Positions 1 to 7,311 of a stretch of 12,163 nucleotides of DNA are shown here, one piece after another. This DNA comes from Triparma columacea (taxonomy: Eukaryota > Sar > Bolidophyceae > Parmales > Triparmaceae). Position numbers and translations under genes: made by a program. The notes below the pieces were generated by a model. That model had not been told where the DNA came from. It ran no database searches and saw only the letters and a program-made list of their open reading frames with translations. The stretch spans positions 8,357 to 20,519 of the forward strand of contig BRYA01000605.1 of assembly GCA_030267965.1 (NCBI GenBank), given 5' to 3'. Position 1 is the stretch's first letter; the number at the start of each line of letters is the position of its first letter.

Positions 1-19
1 TATTCTCCTTCCCGAACGA

Positions 20-805
20 TCAGACCTTAACACTAACCTTCCTATGGTTGTTCGGTGGCGAGGTGGTGCCCCTCCTGTCTCTTTTGGGCATTGCCCTAGG
101 CACGCGGAGGCTTGGGCACCATGCCTTGATCATCTCGTTCTGCTCGGATATCCTCCTCAACGTCTCCTCGGATGGGATGTAAGACTGCTGCCGCTTCCAG
201 CTGTCCATCCTGGTGACCTCGGCCTTGATCTCATCATTCTTGATTTCCGAGGAGCTCTTCCGGGAGTCAGAGGGAAAGCTTGAGCCTGCATCCTGTTTCA
301 AGACTGGGGGAAGGTGAAGGCTTAAGCTCTCGTACAAGCGGCACTGTCGAGACTCCATAATGCCGCCAGTCTCCTGGATCTCCAAGTGTTCAACGTCACT
401 GTGGCCATGAAGCTTCTCAATAACTCCAAGAAGAACCGTCAAAGTCGATTCTAGGCACATCTTCATCTCAACGAAGGAAGCCTTCATTGAAACGATACTC
501 GTACCGGTCACTCTTTCCTGAGTTGAACCCACAGTATCATTCAAAACCCTCAAAGAGCTCACTATGTCGTGTGCCTTGGCATGAATGTGCACTGTGAAGA
601 CCCCATTTGATAGACCAATCAAGCTCACACCCCCCTCAGGTTGCGTCGCAAGGGTAGTGGTAAATGGTTGTACGGGCTGAGAAGACGATATCTCGCCGTT
701 ACCTAGGGAATCACCCACACAACCAAAGTTCAAGTGCGGCGAGCAAATGGGCAGTTCCTTGGCATCCTTTTTGGACCCATCCTTGATAATACGGGGCAAC
801 ATCAT
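20..805 (-). CDS. Unrecognised 261-residue protein
   Basis: The reading frame stays open on the minus strand up to an in-frame TAG at 905-907, but its first codon is GTG (902-904); the first ATG is at 803-805 (a second follows at 800-802), giving 261 residues, and I use that start. I do not recognise a family. No membrane segment or signal peptide is seen. The middle (about residues 60-145) looks folded, with several short hydrophobic stretches including VIEKLHGHSDVEHLEI. The last 60 residues are charged and basic (RRISEQNEMIKAW, then PKRDRRG and a KVSVKV end), probably flexible. Codon use is mixed, like genes 4 and 5. A possible splice acceptor (CGCCCCAG ending at 872) means the true N-terminus could lie in an upstream exon. 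The stop is inside the window, so the 3' end is complete. Existence is likely; function unknown. Confidence 0.6.
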   Translation of the reverse strand: MMLPRIIKDGSKKDAKELPICSPHLNFGCVGDSLGNGEISSSQPVQPFTTTLATQPEGGVSLIGLSNGVFTVHIHAKAHDIVSSLRVLNDTVGSTQERVTGTSIVSMKASFVEMKMCLESTLTVLLGVIEKLHGHSDVEHLEIQETGGIMESRQCRLYESLSLHLPPVLKQDAGSSFPSDSRKSSSEIKNDEIKAEVTRMDSWKRQQSYIPSEETLRRISEQNEMIKAWCPSLRVPRAMPKRDRRGTTSPPNNHRKVSVKV

Positions 806-1055
806 GCACAAAGGGGCTTTAGTATTTATAAAATGATTTTTAGAACGATAGTACGCGTTCCAAAGTATAATCTGGGGCGAGGACAAGCTCTTAACTAATG
901 CCACCTACCAATTCTTAGAGTGAACAAATTCGGAACAAAGCCGAAAACCAGAACTCAGGGACTGAGCCATTCTCTCGCCATTGAAGACATTTTACGACAT
1001 AAAAATACTATCTAGTCAGTATTCATATAGTTCTATAACCCAAAATAGCATCAAT
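806..1055. promoter_or_regulatory. Divergent intergenic region between genes 1 and 2
   Basis: About 250 bases separate the two ATG starts, so both promoters must lie here or overlap the genes. It is AT-rich. A TATA-like TTTATAAATA reading toward gene 1 sits near 822-831, only about 20 bases before its ATG, which is very close for a working TATA box. No RNA gene or repeat is seen. Confidence 0.4.
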
Positions 1056-2351
1056 ATGATATTTAACGTTATAATCCTTGCAATAATCATAATTAGTCAG
1101 AATATCACCCCGACAAATCCTCTCCAAGTGGCAGCGTCTAAATCAGCGTCTAAATCAGCGTCTAAATCAGCATCTACTCACTCACTTCCATCATCATTGT
1201 CATCAACAAAACGTCGTACACTCATTTTAAAACAATTTCCAATGACACTCACAGCACTCACAACCTCCTTCATAACAACCATCATCAACCCCTCATTAGC
1301 CAACGCCTCCTCTTCACTCGCCACCTCCTCTTCAACTGCCTCCTCCTCTTCAACTGCCTCCTCCTCTTCAACTGCCTCCTCCTCTTCAACTCCCCCAACC
1401 TACACAGACACCTTCAACATTATATGGTCCCCATCCTCAGGTCCCTTAGGCATCCGTCTAACCGACGTTACCTACGCCACCGCTATTCGCGTTTCCATAT
1501 CCGGGGTCTCCCCCTCCTCCACCCTCTGGTCCCAGGCCCCCTTCCGAAGCTACATGTCCACTTACAAGCCCCTCTACGACCCAGAGAACACCCTCGACAG
1601 GGACATAGGCCTGACGGTCGCGGAGATCAACGGCAGGAGCGCGGAGAGGACGAACGCGGAGGGGGTCAGGGCCATGATATCTGAGGAGGTGGCCAGGGGG
1701 GGGGAGACAATCACTATCACCGTCAGGGGTAGCGGGGTGGTTGGCAAGCTCCTGAGTGGGGGGGGGATCAAGGAGGGGGAAAACGTGGTCACGGACGTTC
1801 AACCCAGGGGGGGGGAGGGGAGGGGAGAGTTAGAGGTAAAGATACTCAAGGAGGGGAGGGGGACGAACAATGCGGGGGACGGGGACGTCGTTGAGATTGA
1901 GTACAACGGTGAGAAGTCCAGAAAACCCCTTCCTTTTCCCTTCGCTTTGAGGGCTTGGAAGGAAATATCCAGGAATTTAGCACTCTTCACTGACCACCTC
2001 CCCCCCACCCCCCCCAAACACACACACAAACTCTCTACCTCAGCGTACTACCTTCCCATGGGTGTACTTGACGCTTCCCCAGACGGCGGGCGTGTCCTCT
2101 TTGACTCTTCAACTTCCCGCAACTCCGAGGTCAGCACGGTCCAGTTCGTCCTCAACAAGCAGCCCTTCGGTCAATTCCCCCCCGCCTTCAACCTCGCTTG
2201 CGTCGGCATCAGGCCGGGGGAGGTCAGAAGGATCGTACTGCCCAAGGCGCTAGGCCTAGAGGAGGAAGGGAGGAAAAAGGCAAAGGTACCGAAGGATGTG
2301 GAGGGATACGTTTACGAGATCAAGGCTGTCCTGATCAACGCAATGACTTAA
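1056..2351 (+). CDS. FKBP-type peptidyl-prolyl isomerase-like protein with PDZ-like domain, predicted thylakoid lumen
   Basis: The frame is open from a TTG at 981, but the first ATG is at 1056, giving 431 residues that begin with a hydrophobic signal peptide (MIFNVIILAIIIIS); this decides the start. Next come a Ser/Lys repeat, then KRR at about residues 52-54, a hydrophobic stretch and an ANA cleavage-type site at about 82-84: a twin-arginine lumen signal. ER signal plus lumen signal fits a lumen protein of a secondary plastid. After a Ser/Thr linker, residues about 119-225 look PDZ-like (GPLGIRL loop). Residues about 260-430 look FKBP-like: a GDxVEIEYNG strand, VLFDSS, and GIRPGEVRRIVLP matching the family's GMxxGexRxixIP strand. 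The family's core Trp appears replaced by Phe (FPPAFN), so catalysis is uncertain; it may be a chaperone for photosynthetic complexes. The FKBP part has an insertion of about 45 residues. It is convergent with the rhomboid gene 78 bases away. Confidence 0.85.
   Translation: MIFNVIILAIIIISQNITPTNPLQVAASKSASKSASKSASTHSLPSSLSSTKRRTLILKQFPMTLTALTTSFITTIINPSLANASSSLATSSSTASSSSTASSSSTASSSSTPPTYTDTFNIIWSPSSGPLGIRLTDVTYATAIRVSISGVSPSSTLWSQAPFRSYMSTYKPLYDPENTLDRDIGLTVAEINGRSAERTNAEGVRAMISEEVARGGETITITVRGSGVVGKLLSGGGIKEGENVVTDVQPRGGEGRGELEVKILKEGRGTNNAGDGDVVEIEYNGEKSRKPLPFPFALRAWKEISRNLALFTDHLPPTPPKHTHKLSTSAYYLPMGVLDASPDGGRVLFDSSTSRNSEVSTVQFVLNKQPFGQFPPAFNLACVGIRPGEVRRIVLPKALGLEEEGRKKAKVPKDVEGYVYEIKAVLINAMT
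1134..1169 (+). repeat. 12-bp tandem repeat, three copies, in the gene 2 leader
   Basis: Three exact copies of GCGTCTAAATCA encode the repeated tetrapeptide (A)SKS just after the signal peptide; a degenerate fourth copy follows. The 12-bp unit keeps the frame. It probably acts as a positively charged transit-peptide spacer. Confidence 0.9.
1335..1388 (+). repeat. 18-bp tandem repeat, three copies, in gene 2 linker
   Basis: Three exact copies of ACTGCCTCCTCCTCTTCA encode TASSSS units between the predicted lumen cleavage site and the PDZ-like domain. The unit is a multiple of three, so copy-number change only alters linker length. Confidence 0.92.
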
Positions 2352-2429
2352 CAAAATAAAAACTGGCTTACATTCAAACAAACAACATTTCATCTACAAA
2401 CCCCGCCTCTACGCGAACCCCTTCTCAAC

Positions 2430-4448
2430 TCACAACACTGCCACCTCCCTCCCTCCCGGCGTGTATCCTCTTCCCTCGAAAGGTGTTCTTCCCCCCCCCC
2501 CTCTCCTCTTCCTCCAATAAATCTCCATCACCTTCCGGACTGCCCTTGCGAACTTAACCCCTCTCCCATCTAGGTCACCTCTCCCCCCCCCCCCATATTC
2601 AGCTACGCTTAACAAAACGGCTAAAGAGCTCGCGCATCTAATCCCCCCGCCCACCACAGTTCCCCCGTGACCTCTTGTCCAGTAACACCCCCCCTCCCAC
2701 CCCCACGTCCCCGCCCCCCCCCCGCAGTAAACCCCGCTCAGGGCCTCCCTAACCCCCCCCGCCCCGGCGGCCTGGATGGAGCCGTGGACGAACTGGAGAA
2801 CGGACAGGCAAACTACGGCGTCCAGCTCGGCCTCCGACCGTACCCAGGGGAGCGGGGGGACGTAGATGACAGATAGGAACAGGAGGGGGAGGTCTGACAT
2901 TGAAATGGTTGGGGAAGAGAAAACGAACGTGAAGAGGAAAGACGTGACCACGAGGATCCTCCCCACCCTCGCTCTGACTAGAGGCTTAGGTTCCGATCCA
3001 GGATCACCGCCGACCTCCCGACCTCCTCCCCACCCCCACCTCCTCACCTCGCTACCGCTCCGTCCCGAAATGGCGCGCTTAATGGCGAGAGACAAGCACA
3101 GGGATGCAGATCCCCACAGGTACCAGTCCGCTACATCAACGTTCCAAATTTCCAGCGCCCGCGCTCCGGGTGCGCCCCAAAAGAACCTTAGGAGGTAACC
3201 TGATATCGCGCCCGCCAGGTGACCGGTGAAGGAAGCGTTCGGTATAGCGGCGGAGATTAGGAAAACGAGCACGAAGGGACCTAGGTTAAAAGGTAGTCCC
3301 CCCAATTGGTCAATTCTGTACGTTCGGAACTCCAAGTCCGGGAGGAAGAAGACTGGGGCGAAGGTGGGGAGGGAGAGGGAATGGTAGGTTAGGAGGGAGA
3401 AGAGGACGCCGGAGTAGCCGACGTGGGGCTGGAGGGATAGGGGGTGGGTTGAGACTTCGGTGGGACCCTGGAACCTTGAGCGCTTCAAGGTGACGGCGAG
3501 GTGGGTTAGGAGGGCGTGGAGGAGCGCAGTGGAGGTTAGGGACATTATTAGGAGGGAGAGGTACCCGAGGGGGGTGGAGGTGGACTCGAGGGGGAGGAGG
3601 GAGTAGAGGGTCGAGAGGTTGAAGACTAGGTGGGGGAGGGATCCGTGGGAGAAGGCTGCGGTGATGGAGCGGGAGTGGGAGCCGGAGGCCAGGAGGGAGT
3701 AGGAGGAGGAGAGGTCGGAGAGGGGGGTGGAAAGGTTGAAGAGGTAGAGGAGGGCGTTGAGGGTGCTCGTTAGGGTCGTTAGAGGGTGACGGAGGAGGAG
3801 GGTTAGGTTGGAGGGGGTGGAGGAGGAGCGGAGGGGTGGGGGGTGGGGGGAGGAGTTGGAGGAGGAAGGGGAGATGGGGGAGGGGCGGAGGAGGGAGAGG
3901 AGGGAGGCGAAGGGGGAGGGGGGGGAAGAAAGGTGGGGGCAGGAGACGGAGGAGGGGGGGAGGGGGATGCTGCCCTCGAGGGTCCATTCATCTCCAGACT
4001 TTTGACTCAGCACTTGGTGCTCCATCCCGGAAAAGGCTGAGGTGGGGGGGGGGGGGGGGCGCGGAGAGCGAAAGGTTTGGGAGGACGGGTGAGCTCTTCT
4101 CTTGTGCTCTCTTCTCTCCTCTCTTGTCCTCTCTTCTCTTCTCTCCTCTGCTCTCTTCTCTCCTCTCTCCTCACCATCCTTCCCTTTCCCATTCAACGCC
4201 CTCATCAATAGAACATAAACAGTCTGTACACTTGGGCTAGTCCTCCTCACCAGCCACCCCCAGTGCCTCCTGACCACCCTAACCCTCTCGTACCTCCCCC
4301 CCTTGGCGACTTGCTTGTAAACCCCGTTGTAAGGAGGGTGCTCGGATGAATTGAGGACACAGTAGGGGGGTAGAGGATGAGGGTAGAGGATGAGTAGAAC
4401 GAGGAATATGACGTAGTGTACAAGGATGAGAAGGGGTACGCGATCCAT
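2430..4448 (-). CDS. Rhomboid-family intramembrane serine protease
   Basis: The continuous frame from ATG 4446-4448 gives 672 residues; removing the likely in-frame intron 4174-4037 gives 626. Unspliced numbering: the N-terminus has a hydrophobic signal-anchor (about 3-22), then a basic region. The rhomboid core spans about 216-425: SHGSLPHLVFN (H268, H273, N277) matches the H-x-x-H-x-x-N motif of helix 2, GYSG at 344-347 carries the catalytic serine S346, and TGHLAG carries the catalytic histidine H410. The full Ser-His dyad is present, so an active protease that cuts membrane proteins within the bilayer is expected. After the core lie more hydrophobic segments (about 444-457, 498-511, 519-532) and a Gly-rich basic tail. 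M142 (4023-4025) is another possible start. Sense sequence is C/T-rich early and G-rich late. Long homopolymers (16 G at 4044-4059, several C runs at 2490-2720) could hide assembly errors. Substrate and membrane unknown. Confidence 0.86.
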   Translation of the reverse strand: MDRVPLLILVHYVIFLVLLILYPHPLPPYCVLNSSEHPPYNGVYKQVAKGGRYERVRVVRRHWGWLVRRTSPSVQTVYVLLMRALNGKGKDGEERGEKRAEERREERTREERREHKRRAHPSSQTFRSPRPPPPPTSAFSGMEHQVLSQKSGDEWTLEGSIPLPPSSVSCPHLSSPPSPFASLLSLLRPSPISPSSSNSSPHPPPLRSSSTPSNLTLLLRHPLTTLTSTLNALLYLFNLSTPLSDLSSSYSLLASGSHSRSITAAFSHGSLPHLVFNLSTLYSLLPLESTSTPLGYLSLLIMSLTSTALLHALLTHLAVTLKRSRFQGPTEVSTHPLSLQPHVGYSGVLFSLLTYHSLSLPTFAPVFFLPDLEFRTYRIDQLGGLPFNLGPFVLVFLISAAIPNASFTGHLAGAISGYLLRFFWGAPGARALEIWNVDVADWYLWGSASLCLSLAIKRAISGRSGSEVRRWGWGGGREVGGDPGSEPKPLVRARVGRILVVTSFLFTFVFSSPTISMSDLPLLFLSVIYVPPLPWVRSEAELDAVVCLSVLQFVHGSIQAAGAGGVREALSGVYCGGGAGTWGWEGGCYWTRGHGGTVVGGGIRCASSLAVLLSVAEYGGGGRGDLDGRGVKFARAVRKVMEIYWRKRRGGGGRTPFEGRGYTPGGREVAVL
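4037..4174 (-). other. Probable in-frame intron of the rhomboid gene (138 nt)
   Basis: On the minus strand the donor is GATG|GTGAGG at 4174 and the acceptor is a 16-C tract followed by ACCTCAG ending at 4037. The length is divisible by three and phase is 1, so the unspliced frame stays open and the intron is easily missed. Left unspliced it would encode an odd Arg/Glu-rich stretch followed by a proline run, with no resemblance to the flanking protein. The first part is GA-rich, the last part C-rich. Confidence 0.6.
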
Positions 4449-4613
4449 TGTGTTTTTAAACTTTTCCCATGCTTTTCAGTTTTGTCAAATTAGTAGATTT
4501 AATGAAAGCTCTCGTTAACGCGGTGCGGAGGGTACCTTCAGATCTTAAAAATACTTGTGTTGTAAAGAGATATTAAGGATTCAAAATCCACCAAAATCGG
4601 AGAAAGACGAGAC

Positions 4614-4668
4614 GAGAGAGAGGGAGGGAGGGGGAGGGAGAGGGAGGGAGAGGGAGGGAGAGGGAGGA
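4614..4668 (+). repeat. GAGAGGGAGG-type microsatellite
   Basis: A nearly pure purine run on the plus strand built of GAGAGG and GAGGGAGG units. It lies between two divergent starts and could act as a GAGA-type promoter element or simply be unstable simple sequence. Confidence 0.9.
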
Positions 4669-4720
4669 GCAACAACAACAACAAAGAAGGAGGGAGGAGC
4701 AACAACAACAACAAAGAAGA
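4661..4720 (+). repeat. 30-bp tandem duplication with CAA repeats
   Basis: Two copies (4661-4690, 4691-4720) of a unit that starts AGGGAGGAGC, continues with CAA repeats and ends ACAAAGAAG. They differ only in the last base. Confidence 0.92.
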
Positions 4721-4861
4721 ACAGGGAACAGGGAATGGGAATAGAACCAAGAGGGAACAGGGAAGGGAAAGGATCTGGGAGGGGACAGAACAGAGTTTGT
4801 GACACCTCATTCATTCTGCCTTTTTAAATAACAAATTCGAGAAGAATTTAACGAAAGCAGG

Positions 4862-7210
4862 ATGAAAATCGTTCCCCAACCTGACCCCTCCGGCGACTTT
4901 CCCGATCATACATCACCCGTTATGAAACAAAATACCCCCCGTAATGAAGAAGAGGGTAAAAATGACCCCTCACCGAGTGAGGCAGTTGTGTCTTCCAGAA
5001 AAGTCCCTGTGATTGTCGAGGATGCTGCGGTCGGTGACGGTGTCAATGTACCGATGAAGGCTCCCAGTTCTTTCACCGCGAATGTCAAACTGGATGTTGC
5101 CCAAGTAATCTACTTCTATATCCAAGAGCTAACCAAAGAGACGTCTGTCCCTCATGAGAAGCCCGTTTGCAGTGCGGCCTTGAGTGATTTGACAAAGGCC
5201 GATGTGAAGACCCTTGTTGGAGGGATGCTATATTTCCACAGAAATGAAGTCAATGAGGAAGATGCTATTGAGAAATCCCTCGAGTGTTATCCGTGCATGC
5301 GGGAGCTGAACGGGATCGCGCCGCACTTTAATGGGATTAACTTCTGTCTCTTGAAACACAAATTCAAGCCGAAACCCGTCCCTGGTAATGACGCACACAA
5401 TGATGGTGGAGCGATGAAGGTCCCACGACGCTCCAGAACAAGTACCATGAAGGTGAAACTGAAAAATAGCGGCGAAGTCATATGTGGATACATGAATGAG
5501 CTCATGATCACCACGAGCATCCCTGCTAAGAAGCCAGTCTGTGACACTGACTTGAGAGATCTGACGGCGGGCGACGTGAAGGTACTTGCTGGAGGGATGC
5601 TGTACTTCCTGAGACAGGAATTATCGGAGGAGGACGCTGCTGAGAAGTGCCTCGAGTGTTATCCTTGCATGAGGGAGCTGAGCGAAAGCGTTGGGAACTT
5701 CAATGAAATGCACGTCAACTTCTTGAAGGAAAAGCTTGGGGATAAGCAGAAGCTAGCCAAGGCTAAGCTTTTCTTCGCGGCGTTGTTGAGTATAGGAGAT
5801 ATGGTTACGGACATTATGATGATCGTGCAGTACTTTCAGACAAGGAGCATGTGGAGGTATGCATGGGCGTCCCTTGGGAGTCTCTTGACCAACCTCACTT
5901 TCCAAGCTCTTGGTACATTCACTCAGAATAGAACGAAGCCGTGGCAGAGACAGTTAAAGGAGCAGTTTTATGTCTGGTCTCTTGTGAAGCCAGGGGTTGA
6001 CGCATGGCGCGTTGCAAGTGGGTCAGCACAAGAAGAGGGACAGATGGTGGATGCAAAGACTGAGTTGACGATGAATAAGAGTGCTGAATTGGTGGCAGAG
6101 GCTATCCCTGGGACGCTGATCCAACTGTCTGCGCTATTGATGTCAGAGTCTAAGCCTACCAGGAGCGCGCTTTTCTCATTTGCGTTCTGCATCTTGACGG
6201 CCGCTTTCACGTCGGCAATCACGTCATGGGATTGGGATTTGAATAAGGAGAATCGGAAGAATAATCCATCATTTTACGGGTATATTCCGAGCAATGTGAG
6301 TGGTAAGATGAAGGTGTTCGCTTCGCTGTACTTCCTTTCGGCTTTCAACCTACTTACGCGCAGCTTTGCGTGTGTTCTTTTCTACATCAAGGGCGGGATT
6401 TCAGAGGTGACAACGCTGCTGGGAGGAGAGCTTCTCATTTACTTCGTCATCAAAGGGCTGAGGCGAGATCTTTGGTATTGGGCGCCTGTATACGGTGGCT
6501 TGGGAGTGTTCCTTTCGTGGCTGGTTCGTTGTGTAAACAAGGTCATTATCGACTGGACCGCTGTTGTCCAATTTCGACATCCTAACGAGGTTGGCGGTGC
6601 GTATTTCACTTTCAGTTTAGGTTTGACTGTAGTCATGGGTGTTGTTGCAGCGCTGCGGTATGAGAAGCTAGTCGACGATGTCATTACAGACGAGGACGTT
6701 GAGTTGGGCGAGGATAATCAGATTGTCGGAGGAGAAGAGAGCGGATTGGAGGAGAGCACCGTCGTCACAAGAATGATGATTGTATGTGCTGGGATGGTGG
6801 TGTCTTACGCGAGTCTACTAGTGTCGGTGAAGAGAGAGTACCTGCATACCTTCATCAGCACGAAGACAAGCAGAAAAAGTGTTCAAGAGATATTCACCAA
6901 GAACAAGGAAGACGATCAGAGATTTAGGATTTTCGCAAAAAATAGACACAAGTGGGAGAGCAAGATTGGCGCAGAGGTTAAGGCGTGGATCAACGAGAGG
7001 CTGCCATTGTGGTTGGAAGAACCTCCGGAGTGGTTCAACGATCAGAAGCGATCCATCATACCTGATGATTTCGTGACCGACCCCAAGATCCTGGTGATGC
7101 TCCGAACGAATAACGTGAAAAAGATAATAGAACAGAGGCGACGAGGCTCCTTGGTGGACATATTTGCAGTAACCCCACCTGCTGCGAGGAGGAGGATCGT
7201 GGATCGATGA
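4862..7210 (+). CDS. Polytopic membrane protein with duplicated cysteine domain; XK-related-like membrane part
   Basis: ATG at 4862 gives 782 residues with no intron needed. Residues 1-72 are polar and probably disordered. Two copies of a domain of about 95 residues follow (about 74-169 and 198-295; period 124), both containing DLTxxDVKxLxGGMLYF and an identical ECYPCMREL with a paired-Cys motif CYPC; the domain family is unknown to me. From about residue 299 it is a membrane protein with roughly eight helices (about 300-322, 334-354, 414-427, 434-455, 483-507, 516-533, 541-560, 578-597, 634-655; the third is weak). GDMVTDIMMIVQYF in the first helix and SAELVAEAIPGTLIQL later recall the D/TD and E-x-x-P-x-x-x-Q signatures of XK-related scramblases, by my own pattern match only. 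The soluble tail has PPEWFNDQKRSIIPDDF and a basic RRRGSLVDIF. It may sense or move lipid; a transporter or receptor is equally open. Confidence 0.88.
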   Translation: MKIVPQPDPSGDFPDHTSPVMKQNTPRNEEEGKNDPSPSEAVVSSRKVPVIVEDAAVGDGVNVPMKAPSSFTANVKLDVAQVIYFYIQELTKETSVPHEKPVCSAALSDLTKADVKTLVGGMLYFHRNEVNEEDAIEKSLECYPCMRELNGIAPHFNGINFCLLKHKFKPKPVPGNDAHNDGGAMKVPRRSRTSTMKVKLKNSGEVICGYMNELMITTSIPAKKPVCDTDLRDLTAGDVKVLAGGMLYFLRQELSEEDAAEKCLECYPCMRELSESVGNFNEMHVNFLKEKLGDKQKLAKAKLFFAALLSIGDMVTDIMMIVQYFQTRSMWRYAWASLGSLLTNLTFQALGTFTQNRTKPWQRQLKEQFYVWSLVKPGVDAWRVASGSAQEEGQMVDAKTELTMNKSAELVAEAIPGTLIQLSALLMSESKPTRSALFSFAFCILTAAFTSAITSWDWDLNKENRKNNPSFYGYIPSNVSGKMKVFASLYFLSAFNLLTRSFACVLFYIKGGISEVTTLLGGELLIYFVIKGLRRDLWYWAPVYGGLGVFLSWLVRCVNKVIIDWTAVVQFRHPNEVGGAYFTFSLGLTVVMGVVAALRYEKLVDDVITDEDVELGEDNQIVGGEESGLEESTVVTRMMIVCAGMVVSYASLLVSVKREYLHTFISTKTSRKSVQEIFTKNKEDDQRFRIFAKNRHKWESKIGAEVKAWINERLPLWLEEPPEWFNDQKRSIIPDDFVTDPKILVMLRTNNVKKIIEQRRRGSLVDIFAVTPPAARRRIVDR
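5045..5785 (+). repeat. Internal tandem duplication of about 370 bp in gene 4
   Basis: Two consecutive segments encode related domains. The DNA is closest around 5279-5312 and 5651-5684, where CCTCGAGTGTTATCC is shared exactly, at an offset of 372 bases. Elsewhere the copies have diverged, including small indels in the linker, so the duplication is old enough to be maintained by selection. Boundaries are approximate. Confidence 0.85.
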
Positions 7211-7311
7211 ATGTCAAAACTTAGCTAATTTACTTTTTATACTGAATGATGAATTATTTTGAAATGAAATCAAAGCTTACCAACCTTCCTTGCCTTCCAG
7301 ATTGCCTTATT

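Larger units (their letters stand above)
4449..4861. promoter_or_regulatory. Divergent intergenic region between rhomboid and gene 4
   Basis: This 413-bp stretch holds no gene. Its middle is a GA-rich microsatellite (4614-4668), followed by a duplicated 30-bp unit (4661-4720) and a further purine-rich stretch. Close to the gene 4 start there is a TATA-like TTTAAATA near 4823-4830, about 30 bases before the ATG. The translated frames across it are simple-sequence artefacts. Confidence 0.45.

Noticed and set aside
981..1055. Longer FKBP-protein N-terminus from 981
   Set aside because: The codon is TTG, and the extension would bury the signal peptide.
3310..4240. Proline-, glycine- and glutamate-rich frames on both strands over the rhomboid gene
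   Set aside because: They are shadows of biased composition; only the frame with the Ser-His rhomboid motifs is meaningful.
4538..4827. Short frames across the GA microsatellite
   Set aside because: Simple-sequence translations with no start context or protein-like content.
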